Notes: generated by a model not told the origin, from the letters alone. A stretch of DNA of 16,894 nucleotides from JAQBXX01 sp963925015 (GCA_963925015.1 CAWUTX010000105.1:1-16894); one strand, 5' to 3'. Counted from the stretch's first letter, positions 1 to 7,267 are shown. Numbers and translations: made by a program.

Positions 1-1
1 G

Positions 2-1942
2 GTCCGCATCATGCTCACCGGCCAGGCCGACACCGGTGCGGTGATGGGCGCGGTCAACGACGGTGCGGTGTACAAATTTATCTTGAAACCATGGAATGAC
101 GACGACCTGCGTATCACCGTCGCGCTCGCGCTCGAACAACAAGATTTGATTGAAAAAAACCGCGCGCTGCAAAATGAGAATAAAAAGAAGACAAAGGAGA
201 TCGTGACGCTCAACAAGCTTGCGATCACCAACCGCAGCCAGCTTGCCGTGATGTTGCACAAGCGCAACCTGCTCAACAGTCAGCAGGCGCAGGAACTGCA
301 CAGGCTGCAACAGACGAAGAAGGAACCGTTGATCCGCCTGCTGCTGGAGCGCGACTGGGTGAGCGAGAAAACCCTGCGTGACATCCTGCGCAAGGATCTG
401 CTGGTGGAGGAAGTGGCACTGCCCGAAATCCAGGTAGACCCCGCCGTCGCGGCGCTGGTGACGCGCAGCTTCTGCGAACGCCAGTGGGTGCTGCCGATCA
501 AGTCCGAGGGGCGGCGTTTGTTGCTCGCCATGGCCGACCCTATGGACGTCGGCCTGATCGACGACCTGCGCTTCATCTCCGGCCTCGAGATACAGGTGGT
601 GATGGCGGATGTAGCCGCGATCAAGGCGAAGATCGCCGAGGTGTACGGCGAGCAGACGACGTCATTCGATGACCTGGAAACCCTGGTCGCCAGCGTCGAT
701 CCGTATGAAGGCATCGAGATTGTCATCGAGGCTGACGAAGACCTCTCGCTGGAAGAGCTGCTGCGTGCAACCGAGGAGCCGCCCGCGATCAGGCTCGTCA
801 ACGCCGTCATCGTCGAGGCGATCCGGCTTGGCGCCAGCGACATCCACATCCATCCGCGCACCAAGAGCGTAGTGGTGCGTTACCGCATCGATGGCGTGCT
901 GGCGGACAAGATTCACATTCCGCATCATCTGCACATGTCGCTGGTGTCTCGCATCAAGGTGATGGCGGAGATGGACATCACCGAGCGGCGCAGGCCGCAG
1001 GACGGCCGCATCACGGTGAAGACGCCGCTGCGCGTGGTCGACCTGCGCATCTCCAGCCTGCCCACCATCAACGGCGAAAAAGTCGTGATGCGCATCCTGG
1101 ACCGCAACTCCGCGATCCACACCGTGCAGGATCTCGGCTTCTCGCCGCCTGATCTTTCCCGCCTGCTCAACATAGTGGCCAAGCCGCAGGGCATCATCCT
1201 CGCCACCGGCCCCACCGGCAGTGGCAAGACCACCACGCTGTACTCGCTGTTGCAGCACAACGCCACCGCCACCAAGAATTACGTCACCATCGAAGACCCG
1301 GTGGAATATTATCTCGACATCGCCGGCCAGGTGCTGGTGCGCGAGAAGATCGGCCTCACCTTCCCCGCCATTCTGCGCGCCATCCTGCGCCAGGACCCGG
1401 ACGTCATCCTGCTCGGCGAGATCCGCGACTTCGATACCGCAGAGGTGGCGTTCCACGCCGCGCTCACCGGTCATCAGGTGTACTCCACCCTGCACACCAA
1501 CTCCGCCATAGCGACCATCGCGCGCCTGTTCGATCTCGGCCTCAAGCCGTATGTGATTGCCACCGCACTTGAGGGCATCATCGCGCAGCGCCTGGTACGC
1601 AGGATTTGCGTGGCCTGCCATGAGCGCACCACGCCCGCACCGGAGTTGCTGGCGCAACTCGGTGCACCGTTTGCAGCGCGCGACCTCGTCTTTCACCACG
1701 GCAAGGGCTGCGCCGAGTGCGGCCAAACCGGCTACCGCGGGCGTCTTGCATTGTACGAGGTGCTCACACCCAATGCCGAGCTGCGCCACATGATCGCCTC
1801 CAGCGCGAGCATTCTCGACCTCACCCGCATGGCGCGAAAACTCGGCACCACCTCACTGCTCGACGACGCGCATACCAAGGTGCAGCAAGGGCTGACTACA
1901 GTGGAAGAGCTATTGCGCGTGCTTGGCCCGCAGGCTGAATAG
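2..1942 (+). CDS. Response regulator receiver / GspE-PilB-type secretion ATPase fusion (5' truncated by window)
   Basis: The reading frame is open to the window edge (V-R-I precede the first Met at 11), so the true start lies upstream. The first roughly 45 residues are the end of a receiver domain: MLTGQAD, then the conserved Lys in KFILKPW at 80-91. A charged helical linker follows, then a MshEN-like (T2SSE N-terminal) domain at about residues 95-215 and a GspE/PilB ATPase domain. The ATPase shows Walker A GPTGSGKTTT at 1208-1237, Walker B ILLGEIRD, an Asp-box region ASDIHIHPR, and a paired-cysteine zinc motif (CVAC and CAEC, about 1607-1720). The family powers assembly or retraction of type IV pili or type II secretion pseudopili at the inner membrane. 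The receiver domain suggests two-component control of the motor. No pilin or platform gene lies in the window, so the machine it serves is unknown. A 155-base gap separates it from ribE. Confidence 0.88.
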   Translation, partial: VRIMLTGQADTGAVMGAVNDGAVYKFILKPWNDDDLRITVALALEQQDLIEKNRALQNENKKKTKEIVTLNKLAITNRSQLAVMLHKRNLLNSQQAQELHRLQQTKKEPLIRLLLERDWVSEKTLRDILRKDLLVEEVALPEIQVDPAVAALVTRSFCERQWVLPIKSEGRRLLLAMADPMDVGLIDDLRFISGLEIQVVMADVAAIKAKIAEVYGEQTTSFDDLETLVASVDPYEGIEIVIEADEDLSLEELLRATEEPPAIRLVNAVIVEAIRLGASDIHIHPRTKSVVVRYRIDGVLADKIHIPHHLHMSLVSRIKVMAEMDITERRRPQDGRITVKTPLRVVDLRISSLPTINGEKVVMRILDRNSAIHTVQDLGFSPPDLSRLLNIVAKPQGIILATGPTGSGKTTTLYSLLQHNATATKNYVTIEDPVEYYLDIAGQVLVREKIGLTFPAILRAILRQDPDVILLGEIRDFDTAEVAFHAALTGHQVYSTLHTNSAIATIARLFDLGLKPYVIATALEGIIAQRLVRRICVACHERTTPAPELLAQLGAPFAARDLVFHHGKGCAECGQTGYRGRLALYEVLTPNAELRHMIASSASILDLTRMARKLGTTSLLDDAHTKVQQGLTTVEELLRVLGPQAE

Positions 1943-1987
1943 CCACTCTGCCCTATACATAGCGACATAAATCTTGCCGCAGGATTA

Positions 1988-2034
1988 CTCCTTCCCCCTT
2001 GATGGGGGAAGGTTGGGATGGGGGTGAAAACCCA
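1988..2034. repeat. REP-like palindromic intergenic element, copy 1
   Basis: CCTTCCCCC (1990-1998) pairs with GGGGGAAGG (2004-2012) around a 5-base loop. It is followed by TTGGGATGGGGGTG and then a small GGGT-GAAA-ACCC hairpin (2022-2033). The same architecture, a C-run/G-run palindrome plus a GGG-ATGGGGGT-like tail, recurs in opposite orientation at 3911-3949. The element sits after the secretion ATPase stop and could end its transcript, but no U-run follows. Confidence 0.6.
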
Positions 2035-2057
2035 TGCGCAGTTTAATCCGGGGTTCC

Positions 2058-2092
2058 CTTGCTACTTGCCTGTTGTATCTTGTATCTTGTTT
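2058..2092 (+). repeat. Imperfect seven-base tandem repeat (CTTGTAT-like, five units)
   Basis: Five consecutive heptamers are visible: CTTGCTA, CTTGCCT, GTTGTAT, CTTGTAT, CTTGTTT. The array ends five bases before the ribE start codon and occupies the place where a ribosome binding site would be expected. No purine-rich Shine-Dalgarno sequence is visible there. Confidence 0.55.
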
Positions 2093-2097
2093 TTCCT

Positions 2098-2691
2098 ATG
2101 TTCACCGGCATCATTGAGGCCACAGGTCAGCTTACCTCGCTCACGCGCCGGGGCACGGACGCGCGCGCGCAGCTTGCCACCGGCACGCTCGACCTGTCCG
2201 ATGTGCGCCTTGGTGACAGTATCGCAGTGAACGGCGTATGTCTCACAGTCGCCACACTTGATGCCAGCGGCTTTCAGGCCGACCTCTCCGCCGAAACCCT
2301 GCAACGCACCACATTCTCCACGCTCGCACCCGGCAGCGTGCTCAATCTGGAAAAATCAGTGACCCCTGTCACGCGTCTCGGCGGCCACCTGGTCAGCGGC
2401 CATGTGGACGGCACCGCCACGCTGCTTGCGCGCGAGACCCTGGGCCAGTCGCTGCGCCTCTCGCTTAAAGCGCCCGATGCCCTCGCCAAATACATCGCGG
2501 AAAAGGGTTCGATCTGCGTCGATGGCGTCAGCCTGACCGTGAATGCGGTGAATGGCTCCGAGTTCGAGGTGAATCTGGTGCCCCATACTTTACAGAAAAC
2601 CACACTCGACACACTCGCCGTTGGCGACAGAGTCAACATCGAAGTTGACATGATCGTACGCTATCTGGAACGACTGCACACATGCCGCTGA
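2098..2691 (+). CDS. ribE: Riboflavin synthase alpha chain
   Basis: Dismutates two 6,7-dimethyl-8-ribityllumazine molecules to riboflavin, the last step of the pathway, in the cytosol. The 197-residue product has the family N-terminus MFTGIIEATG, which fixes the start at 2098 rather than at a TTG at 2059 in the same frame. Two lumazine-binding repeats are visible: the first with NGVCLTV, the second opening with LGGHLVSGHVDGTA and carrying DGVSLTVN. Length is normal for the family. The 3' end overlaps the start of ribB(X) by ten bases, implying translational coupling. No Shine-Dalgarno sequence is evident upstream; a heptamer tandem repeat lies there instead. The alternative symbol in some systems is ribC. 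Confidence 0.96.
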   Translation: MFTGIIEATGQLTSLTRRGTDARAQLATGTLDLSDVRLGDSIAVNGVCLTVATLDASGFQADLSAETLQRTTFSTLAPGSVLNLEKSVTPVTRLGGHLVSGHVDGTATLLARETLGQSLRLSLKAPDALAKYIAEKGSICVDGVSLTVNAVNGSEFEVNLVPHTLQKTTLDTLAVGDRVNIEVDMIVRYLERLHTCR

Positions 2692-3806
2692 ACAACATCG
2701 AAGATATCGTCGCCGACATACGCGCCGGAAAAATGGTCGTGCTCATGGACGACGAGGATCGTGAAAACGAAGGCGATCTCATCATGGCGGCAACGCATGC
2801 GCGTGCTGAAGACATCAACTTCATGGCGCGTTACGGGCGCGGCCTCATCTGCCTCACGCTTACGCACGAGCGCTGCGCGCAACTGCGCCTGCCGCTCATG
2901 GTGAGCGGCACCACCACCGAGCACCGCACCAACTTCACTGTTTCCATTGAGGCGGCGCACGGCGTCACCACCGGCATCTCCGCCGCCGACCGCGCACACA
3001 CCGTGCGAGCTGCAGTCACGCCTGACGCCAAGCCCGCCGACCTCACCCAGCCCGGCCACGTCTTCCCGCTCATGGCACAGCCGGGCGGTGTGCTCACGCG
3101 CGCCGGACACACCGAGGCGGGCTGCGACCTCGCACGCCTCGCCGGACTTGAACCTGCGGCGGTGATCGTCGAGATTCTGAATGAAGACGGCAGCATGGCG
3201 CGCCGCCCTGATCTCGAAGTGTTCGCACAACACCACGGCCTCAAAATCGGCACCATCGCCGACCTGATCCACTATCGCATCCAGCGCGAAAAGACCGTGC
3301 AGCACATCAGTCGCGCCCCGGTGCGCACCGAGTACGGCGAATTTCAGTTGCACACGTATCGCGATGCCATCGACAACCAGTTGCATCTCGCGCTGGTGCG
3401 CGGCGAGCTGCATGCTGACACTCCCACGCTGGTGCGCGTGCATGTGGAAAATGCACTGGACAGCATCGCCCTCAAGCGTGATGACGCAGGCTGGACATTG
3501 CACACGGCCATGCAGCGCGTGGCGCAGGAAGGCACGGGGGTGATCGTGATTCTGCGCAAACCGGACACTACGCAGGAGCTGCTCGCGTTCATCAGCCATG
3601 TCCAACCCCATACGCAGGGATCGCATCCTACCGCTGTAGAAGGCGCCGCCGACTTGCGCACTTATGGCGTCGGTGCGCAAATTCTCATGGACTTGGGCGT
3701 GCGTAAAATGCGCGTGCTGGGCCAGCCCAGAAGGCTGCACGGCCTCTCCGGCTTTGATCTGGAAATTGTCGATTATGTAACACCTGCCACAAGAGAAAAC
3801 AGATAA
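2682..3806 (+). CDS. ribB: 3,4-dihydroxy-2-butanone-4-phosphate synthase with degenerate GTP cyclohydrolase II-like domain (RibBX type)
   Basis: The N-terminal half (about residues 1-205) is a complete RibB domain that makes the four-carbon precursor of lumazine from ribulose 5-phosphate. It has the acidic metal site DDEDRENEGDL (residues 23-33) and HTEAGCDLARLAGL (from H143). The C-terminal half (about 206-374) is related to GTP cyclohydrolase II, with YGEFQ and RTYGVGAQILMDLGV recognisable. It contains no cysteine, so the three-Cys zinc site is gone, and the GRGIG-type loop is also missing. This matches the RibBX variant known in Proteobacteria, in which the second domain has no cyclohydrolase activity. 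A separate ribA is therefore expected elsewhere in the genome, as is ribD. The gene is often auto-annotated as bifunctional ribBA, which would be misleading here. Confidence 0.93.
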   Translation: MPLNNIEDIVADIRAGKMVVLMDDEDRENEGDLIMAATHARAEDINFMARYGRGLICLTLTHERCAQLRLPLMVSGTTTEHRTNFTVSIEAAHGVTTGISAADRAHTVRAAVTPDAKPADLTQPGHVFPLMAQPGGVLTRAGHTEAGCDLARLAGLEPAAVIVEILNEDGSMARRPDLEVFAQHHGLKIGTIADLIHYRIQREKTVQHISRAPVRTEYGEFQLHTYRDAIDNQLHLALVRGELHADTPTLVRVHVENALDSIALKRDDAGWTLHTAMQRVAQEGTGVIVILRKPDTTQELLAFISHVQPHTQGSHPTAVEGAADLRTYGVGAQILMDLGVRKMRVLGQPRRLHGLSGFDLEIVDYVTPATRENR

Positions 3807-3822
3807 AGCAACCGGAACAGCG

Positions 3823-3828
3823 TATAAT
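3823..3828 (+). promoter_or_regulatory. Candidate -10 box before the ribH leader
   Basis: A perfect TATAAT lies 17 bases after the ribB(X) stop. The expected -35 position, within and just before the stop codon (around 3800-3805, CAGATA), matches the consensus poorly. If used, transcription would begin near 3835, a few bases before the long hairpin at 3839-3896. Confidence 0.35.
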
Positions 3829-3838
3829 TTCACCAGCG

Positions 3839-3896
3839 TTTACTCAGGAGTCACAAAGTAAGGTTGCATTACTTTAGGGTGTGACTCCTGAGTAAA
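3839..3896. repeat. Perfect 17-bp inverted repeat with nested 7-bp stem in the ribH leader
   Basis: TTTACTCAGGAGTCACA (3839-3855) is the exact reverse complement of 3880-3896. Inside it, AAAGTAA (3855-3861) pairs with TTACTTT (3869-3875) around the loop GGTTGCA. This leaves AGGG (3876-3879) as a one-sided bulge; position 3855 can belong to either stem. The structure has no following U-run on either strand, so it does not look like an intrinsic terminator. It could be a small palindromic mobile repeat or an RNA leader structure for ribH. Confidence 0.75.
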
Positions 3897-3910
3897 AACC
3901 CTGTTTGCTC

Positions 3911-3949
3911 TACCCCCACCCTGTCCCGCCCCCTCAACAGGGGGCGGGA
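3911..3949. repeat. REP-like palindromic element, copy 2 (inverted relative to copy 1)
   Basis: TCCCGCCCCCT (3924-3934) pairs perfectly with AGGGGGCGGGA (3939-3949) around CAAC. The flank TACCCCCACCCTG (3911-3923) is, read in reverse, the same GGG-TGGGGGT tail that follows the palindrome in copy 1. The element lies in the ribB(X)-ribH gap. Confidence 0.6.
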
Positions 3950-4015
3950 ACGCAGCGGAAAGTGTAGTCTTACTTTATTGACTTATAAGTAACATCTTAT
4001 ATTGCCTCTGTCGTT

Positions 4016-4510
4016 ATGAAAAAAACCAAGCCCGCCGAATCCCATTTCAACCTGCGCGGTGCGCACTTTGGCATCGTCGCCGCACGTTTCAACAACGCCA
4101 TCGTGGACGCCCTGCTCGACGGTGCGCTTGCCGCGCTGCATGACCACGGCATCGTACAGCGCAATATTGACGTCGTGCGCGTGCCGGGCGCATTTGACAT
4201 GCCGCTCGCGGCCAGCCGCATGGCGCAGACCCAACGCTACGATGCCCTGATCGCGCTCGGCGCGGTGATCCGGGGCGGCACGCCGCACTTCGAATACGTG
4301 GCAGGCGCATGCACCGACGGTCTCGCCGCAGTCAGCTTGCTGCATGACATTCCGGTCAGCTTCGGCGTGCTCACCACGAATACGGTGAAACAGGCCGTGC
4401 AGCGCACCACTGCAAAAAACAATAAAGGTGTGGACGCCGCACTGGCCGCCATGGAAATGGTGAGCGTGCTGCGTACGCTCGATGCGCACAAAAAGAAAAA
4501 AGGCCGATGA
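4016..4510 (+). CDS. ribH: 6,7-dimethyl-8-ribityllumazine synthase
   Basis: Condenses 5-amino-6-ribitylaminouracil with the RibB product to give lumazine, the substrate of RibE. The 164-residue protein shows the family motifs in order: GIVAARFNNAIVDALLDGA, VVRVPGAFDMPLAA, ALGAVIRGGTPHFEYVA (with the catalytic His), IPVSFGVLTTNT and NKGVDAALAAMEM. The C-terminus is lysine-rich. The start ATG has only a weak upstream ribosome-binding sequence. A 209-base leader carries a long hairpin, a REP-like palindrome and a possible promoter, so this gene may be expressed partly on its own. It overlaps nusB by four bases (ATGA), the classic coupling arrangement. Confidence 0.96.
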   Translation: MKKTKPAESHFNLRGAHFGIVAARFNNAIVDALLDGALAALHDHGIVQRNIDVVRVPGAFDMPLAASRMAQTQRYDALIALGAVIRGGTPHFEYVAGACTDGLAAVSLLHDIPVSFGVLTTNTVKQAVQRTTAKNNKGVDAALAAMEMVSVLRTLDAHKKKKGR

Positions 4511-4935
4511 GCCGCGCCCGCAGTCTGGCTCGCCGCGCCGCCGTGCAGGCGTTATATCAATGGCAGATGGCGCAGCAGAACCTCTCCGACATCGAAAACC
4601 AGTTTCTGGTCGAGCATGATCTGCGCAAGGCCGATCTGCCCTACTTTCAGGAATTGCTGCACCAGATTCCGGCGCAACTCGACGAAATCGAAAAAAGTCT
4701 GGCGCCTGTGCTCGACCGACCGCTCGCCGAGATTGACCCGGTGGAGTGCGCCATCCTGCGCATCGGTGTCTATGAGCTGCGCGCCCACCCCGAAATTCCA
4801 TATCGCGTGATCATCAACGAAGCCATCGAACTCGCCAAACGCTTCGGCGGCGATCTCGGCTACAAATACGTCAACGGCGTACTCGACAAAGTCGCACGCA
4901 CCCTGCGCCCTGACGAGAAACGCAGCAGGCCATAG
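4507..4935 (+). CDS. nusB: Transcription antitermination protein NusB
   Basis: NusB with NusE (S10) binds boxA RNA and promotes processive transcription of rRNA operons. The 142-residue all-helical protein has the family start RSLARRAAVQALYQWQM and the conserved C-terminal half: LAEIDPVECAILRIGVYEL, then IPYRVIINEAIELAKRFGG and YKYVNGVLDKVAR. Length is typical. It overlaps ribH by four bases and is followed four bases later by thiL. The ribH-nusB-thiL-pgpA order is widespread in proteobacteria and supports the assignment. Confidence 0.96.
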   Translation: MSRARSLARRAAVQALYQWQMAQQNLSDIENQFLVEHDLRKADLPYFQELLHQIPAQLDEIEKSLAPVLDRPLAEIDPVECAILRIGVYELRAHPEIPYRVIINEAIELAKRFGGDLGYKYVNGVLDKVARTLRPDEKRSRP

Positions 4936-4939
4936 TCGT

Positions 4940-5920
4940 ATGGCACTCACCGAGTTCGGCCTCATACAGCAGTATTTCGCGCGCCCTGCGGTACAGCTTG
5001 ATCCGCACGTGGTACTCGGCATCGGAGACGACGCCGCGCTGCTGCGCGTGCCGGAGGGCATGGAGCTCGCGGTGGCGACGGACACGCTGGTGGAAGGCGT
5101 GCACTTCCTGCCGCACACAAAACCGGAGGATGTCGGCCACAAGGCGCTGGCGGTAAATCTGAGCGACATGGCGGCGATGGGCGCGGAACCGCGCTGGGCG
5201 ACGCTTGGGCTCACACTGCCCCAGGCCGATGAGTCCTGGCTTGCGGCCTTCAGCGCGGGGTTTTTTGCGCTCGCCGATGAGTACCGAATACAACTCATCG
5301 GCGGCGACACTACGCGCGGCCCGCTCTCCATCACGGTGCAGATACTCGGCCTGGTACCCGCAGGCACGGCGCTGCGCCGCAGCGGGGCACATGCGGGTGA
5401 TCTGATTTATCTCACCGGCACACTGGGTGACGCGGGGCTGGGCCTGCGCGTGCTGCAACAACCTCTCGAACTTTCCGCAGAGCATGCGGCGCATGTCATG
5501 CAGCGCATGAACCGCCCACAGCCGCGCGTCACAGAAGGCATTGCGCTGCGCGGCATTGCCAGCGCCGCGATTGATATTTCCGACGGCCTCGCTGCCGATC
5601 TCGGCCACATTCTGCAATCCAGCGGCGCAGGTGCGCGCATCAATCTCTCCGCGCTGCCGCTGTCTGACGCCGTGGCGGCTTATGTGGGCAACTCCGGCGA
5701 CTGGCCATTGCCGCTGTGCGCGGGCGACGATTACGAATTATGCTTCACTGTGCCACCACAAAAACGCTCCGCACTATTGGAGGCGATGAAGTCCTCCACC
5801 GCTGGCTGCACTCACATCGGCGTGATTGAAGCGGCACCTGGCCTGCGCTGCATCTCGGCCAGCGGCGAACTTATCACACCCCGCGCAGGCGGCTACCAAC
5901 ACTTTTCCTCAGATGAATAA
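4940..5920 (+). CDS. thiL: Thiamine-monophosphate kinase
   Basis: Phosphorylates thiamine monophosphate to thiamine diphosphate with ATP. The 326-residue protein belongs to the AIR synthase/PurM-like fold. Family motifs visible in order are GIGDDAALL, DTLVEGVHFLP, NLSDMAAMGA, LIGGDTTRG, AIDISDGLAADLG, CAGDDYELCF and the C-terminal GGYQHF. The acidic residues of these motifs coordinate magnesium and the phosphates. Length is normal. The start ATG lies four bases after the nusB stop and the 3' end overlaps pgpA by eight bases, so it is part of the same transcription unit. Confidence 0.96.
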   Translation: MALTEFGLIQQYFARPAVQLDPHVVLGIGDDAALLRVPEGMELAVATDTLVEGVHFLPHTKPEDVGHKALAVNLSDMAAMGAEPRWATLGLTLPQADESWLAAFSAGFFALADEYRIQLIGGDTTRGPLSITVQILGLVPAGTALRRSGAHAGDLIYLTGTLGDAGLGLRVLQQPLELSAEHAAHVMQRMNRPQPRVTEGIALRGIASAAIDISDGLAADLGHILQSSGAGARINLSALPLSDAVAAYVGNSGDWPLPLCAGDDYELCFTVPPQKRSALLEAMKSSTAGCTHIGVIEAAPGLRCISASGELITPRAGGYQHFSSDE

Positions 5921-6392
5921 ACTCACTGCACTGCGCCATCTGTGGCGCAACCCAACACACCTGTTTGCCTTTGGCTTCGGCGCCGGTCTGCTGCCCGCGC
6001 CCGGCACCTTCGGCACGCTCCTCGGCGTTGCGGTTTATCTGTGGGCGCAAACACTGACACTGGAGTTTTACGCCGCGCTGTGCGTGATCCTGTTCGCTAT
6101 CGGGATATGGCTGTGCGGAACCACTGCGCGGGAACTTGGCAGAGAGGATCATCCCGGCATTGTGTGGGATGAAATCACCGGCTATCTTGTCACCATGATG
6201 TTCGCGCCGCGCGGCTGGCTGTGGATCGCGCTGGGGTTTGGATTGTTCCGCCTGTTCGACATCTGGAAGCCGTGGCCCGTGAATATCGCCGACCGGAAAA
6301 TAAAAGGCGGCTTCGGCATCATGCTGGATGATATCCTCGCGGCGCTTTACGCCATGCTGGTATTACAAATAATTCATTTCCTTACACACTGA
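5913..6392 (+). CDS. pgpA: Phosphatidylglycerophosphatase A
   Basis: Dephosphorylates phosphatidylglycerol phosphate to phosphatidylglycerol at the inner membrane. The 159-residue protein has the family hallmarks GFGAGLLPAPGTFGTLLG near the N-terminus, the acidic catalytic segment ELGREDHPGIVWDEITGYL, DIWKPWP, and KGGFGIMLDDILAALYA near the end. About four hydrophobic membrane segments are visible. The start at 5913 (MNKLTALRHLW) was chosen over the 5826 ATG in the same frame because the extra 29 residues would lie wholly inside thiL and are not part of the family. It is the last recognisable gene of the rib-nusB-thiL-pgpA cluster. Confidence 0.95.
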   Translation: MNKLTALRHLWRNPTHLFAFGFGAGLLPAPGTFGTLLGVAVYLWAQTLTLEFYAALCVILFAIGIWLCGTTARELGREDHPGIVWDEITGYLVTMMFAPRGWLWIALGFGLFRLFDIWKPWPVNIADRKIKGGFGIMLDDILAALYAMLVLQIIHFLTH

Positions 6393-6406
6393 AAATATAA
6401 ATCTTC

Positions 6407-7267
6407 ATGGATAAATTTGAAAAACTGCGCGATATGGAGGCTTTTACCGAGGCCATGTTCAACCACATCTTTGAATTCCAGCAGAAGCTGCATCCGGCCT
6501 GGAATGCCGAGCTGCCGTTCGACGAGCGCATCAAAAGTCTGCCGCTGCACTATCTCGTGTTCAGCGCCGCTGATCGTGACCCGAAACTGTTCGCCCCCAC
6601 GGTGGCACCGTACTACCCACTGCACGAAGAGATGCGCAAGATCGCGTGGTATGCGCGTCGTGTCGTGCAACAGCCGCTGGTGTGCGATATCTGCTGCGGC
6701 AACGGCTTCATTGGCAGCCTGCTGGCGCGCGAAGGTATAAAAGTGATTGGCGTGCGCGATCCGGAAGCGAGACCGAATCAGATCGCCGATTTTTATGATC
6801 CGGTCGGCTACGAAATCCGCAGTGCGAAATGCACTGACATCGACTTCGCGTTCGACGTTGCATTCTCGTCGTGGATGCCGTCTGGTGAAAATCTCACGCC
6901 GGAGATTGTAAAGCACACACCAAAACTCATCGTGTACATCCATACCGATCACGTCAACGAAGAAACCGGTGCAGCGCAGACCGGGACAACAGACGCGTTC
7001 CGCCAACTGCCTGCGCGCTACAAGCTTATTGATGAGTGGTCAGTGGTGCGCCCGGCGGATATGTTTTATGAAATCTGGCCAGACCTGAGCCGCAACATGG
7101 AAGAGACGCGACACGTCAAAGTATACGCGGACGAACCCTGGCATGATCTTGCGTATTCTGCATCGGCAGAAAACAGTGAGGTGTATAACTGGGAAAATGA
7201 ACTGGAGATTATCAACCTCGCACTGGAAGCCAGGTCCATGCTGCTCGCACGCGGCCATCGTCTATAA
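6407..7267 (+). CDS. Hypothetical protein with SAM-methyltransferase-like Rossmann motif
   Basis: The 286-residue protein is not recognised with confidence. Residues 92-104 read VCDICCGNGFIGS, a glycine-rich loop after a hydrophobic strand, as in motif I of class I SAM-dependent methyltransferases. KVIGVRDPEARP follows about eleven residues later, where the second strand with its acidic residue would be expected. Later strand-like segments are FDVAFSSWMPSG and PKLIVYIHTDHV. The N-terminal 90 residues are helical, with HPAWNAELPFDERI and a PYYPLHEEMRKIAW segment; the C-terminal 80 are acidic and Trp-rich. No signal peptide or membrane segment is visible. It starts 14 bases after pgpA on the same strand and may be its last operon member. 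Substrate unknown; a catalytically inactive Rossmann protein is equally possible. Confidence 0.6.
   Translation: MDKFEKLRDMEAFTEAMFNHIFEFQQKLHPAWNAELPFDERIKSLPLHYLVFSAADRDPKLFAPTVAPYYPLHEEMRKIAWYARRVVQQPLVCDICCGNGFIGSLLAREGIKVIGVRDPEARPNQIADFYDPVGYEIRSAKCTDIDFAFDVAFSSWMPSGENLTPEIVKHTPKLIVYIHTDHVNEETGAAQTGTTDAFRQLPARYKLIDEWSVVRPADMFYEIWPDLSRNMEETRHVKVYADEPWHDLAYSASAENSEVYNWENELEIINLALEARSMLLARGHRL

Noticed and set aside
662..1789. Long minus-strand open frame opposite the secretion ATPase gene
   Set aside because: It is antisense to well-conserved ATPase motifs, its translation is low-complexity and matches no family, and high GC alone creates such frames.
1943..2097. Possible FMN riboswitch before ribE
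   Set aside because: I see none of the conserved RFN sidestem sequences; the region is explained by a palindrome and a heptamer repeat.
2661..3833. Minus-strand frame covering almost all of ribB(X)
   Set aside because: The plus strand has unmistakable RibB motifs; the antisense product is rich in His/Arg/Ala with no domain pattern.
3807..4015. Possible FMN riboswitch or intrinsic terminator before ribH
   Set aside because: The hairpin does not match the multi-stem RFN consensus, and no U-run follows either hairpin on the plus strand.
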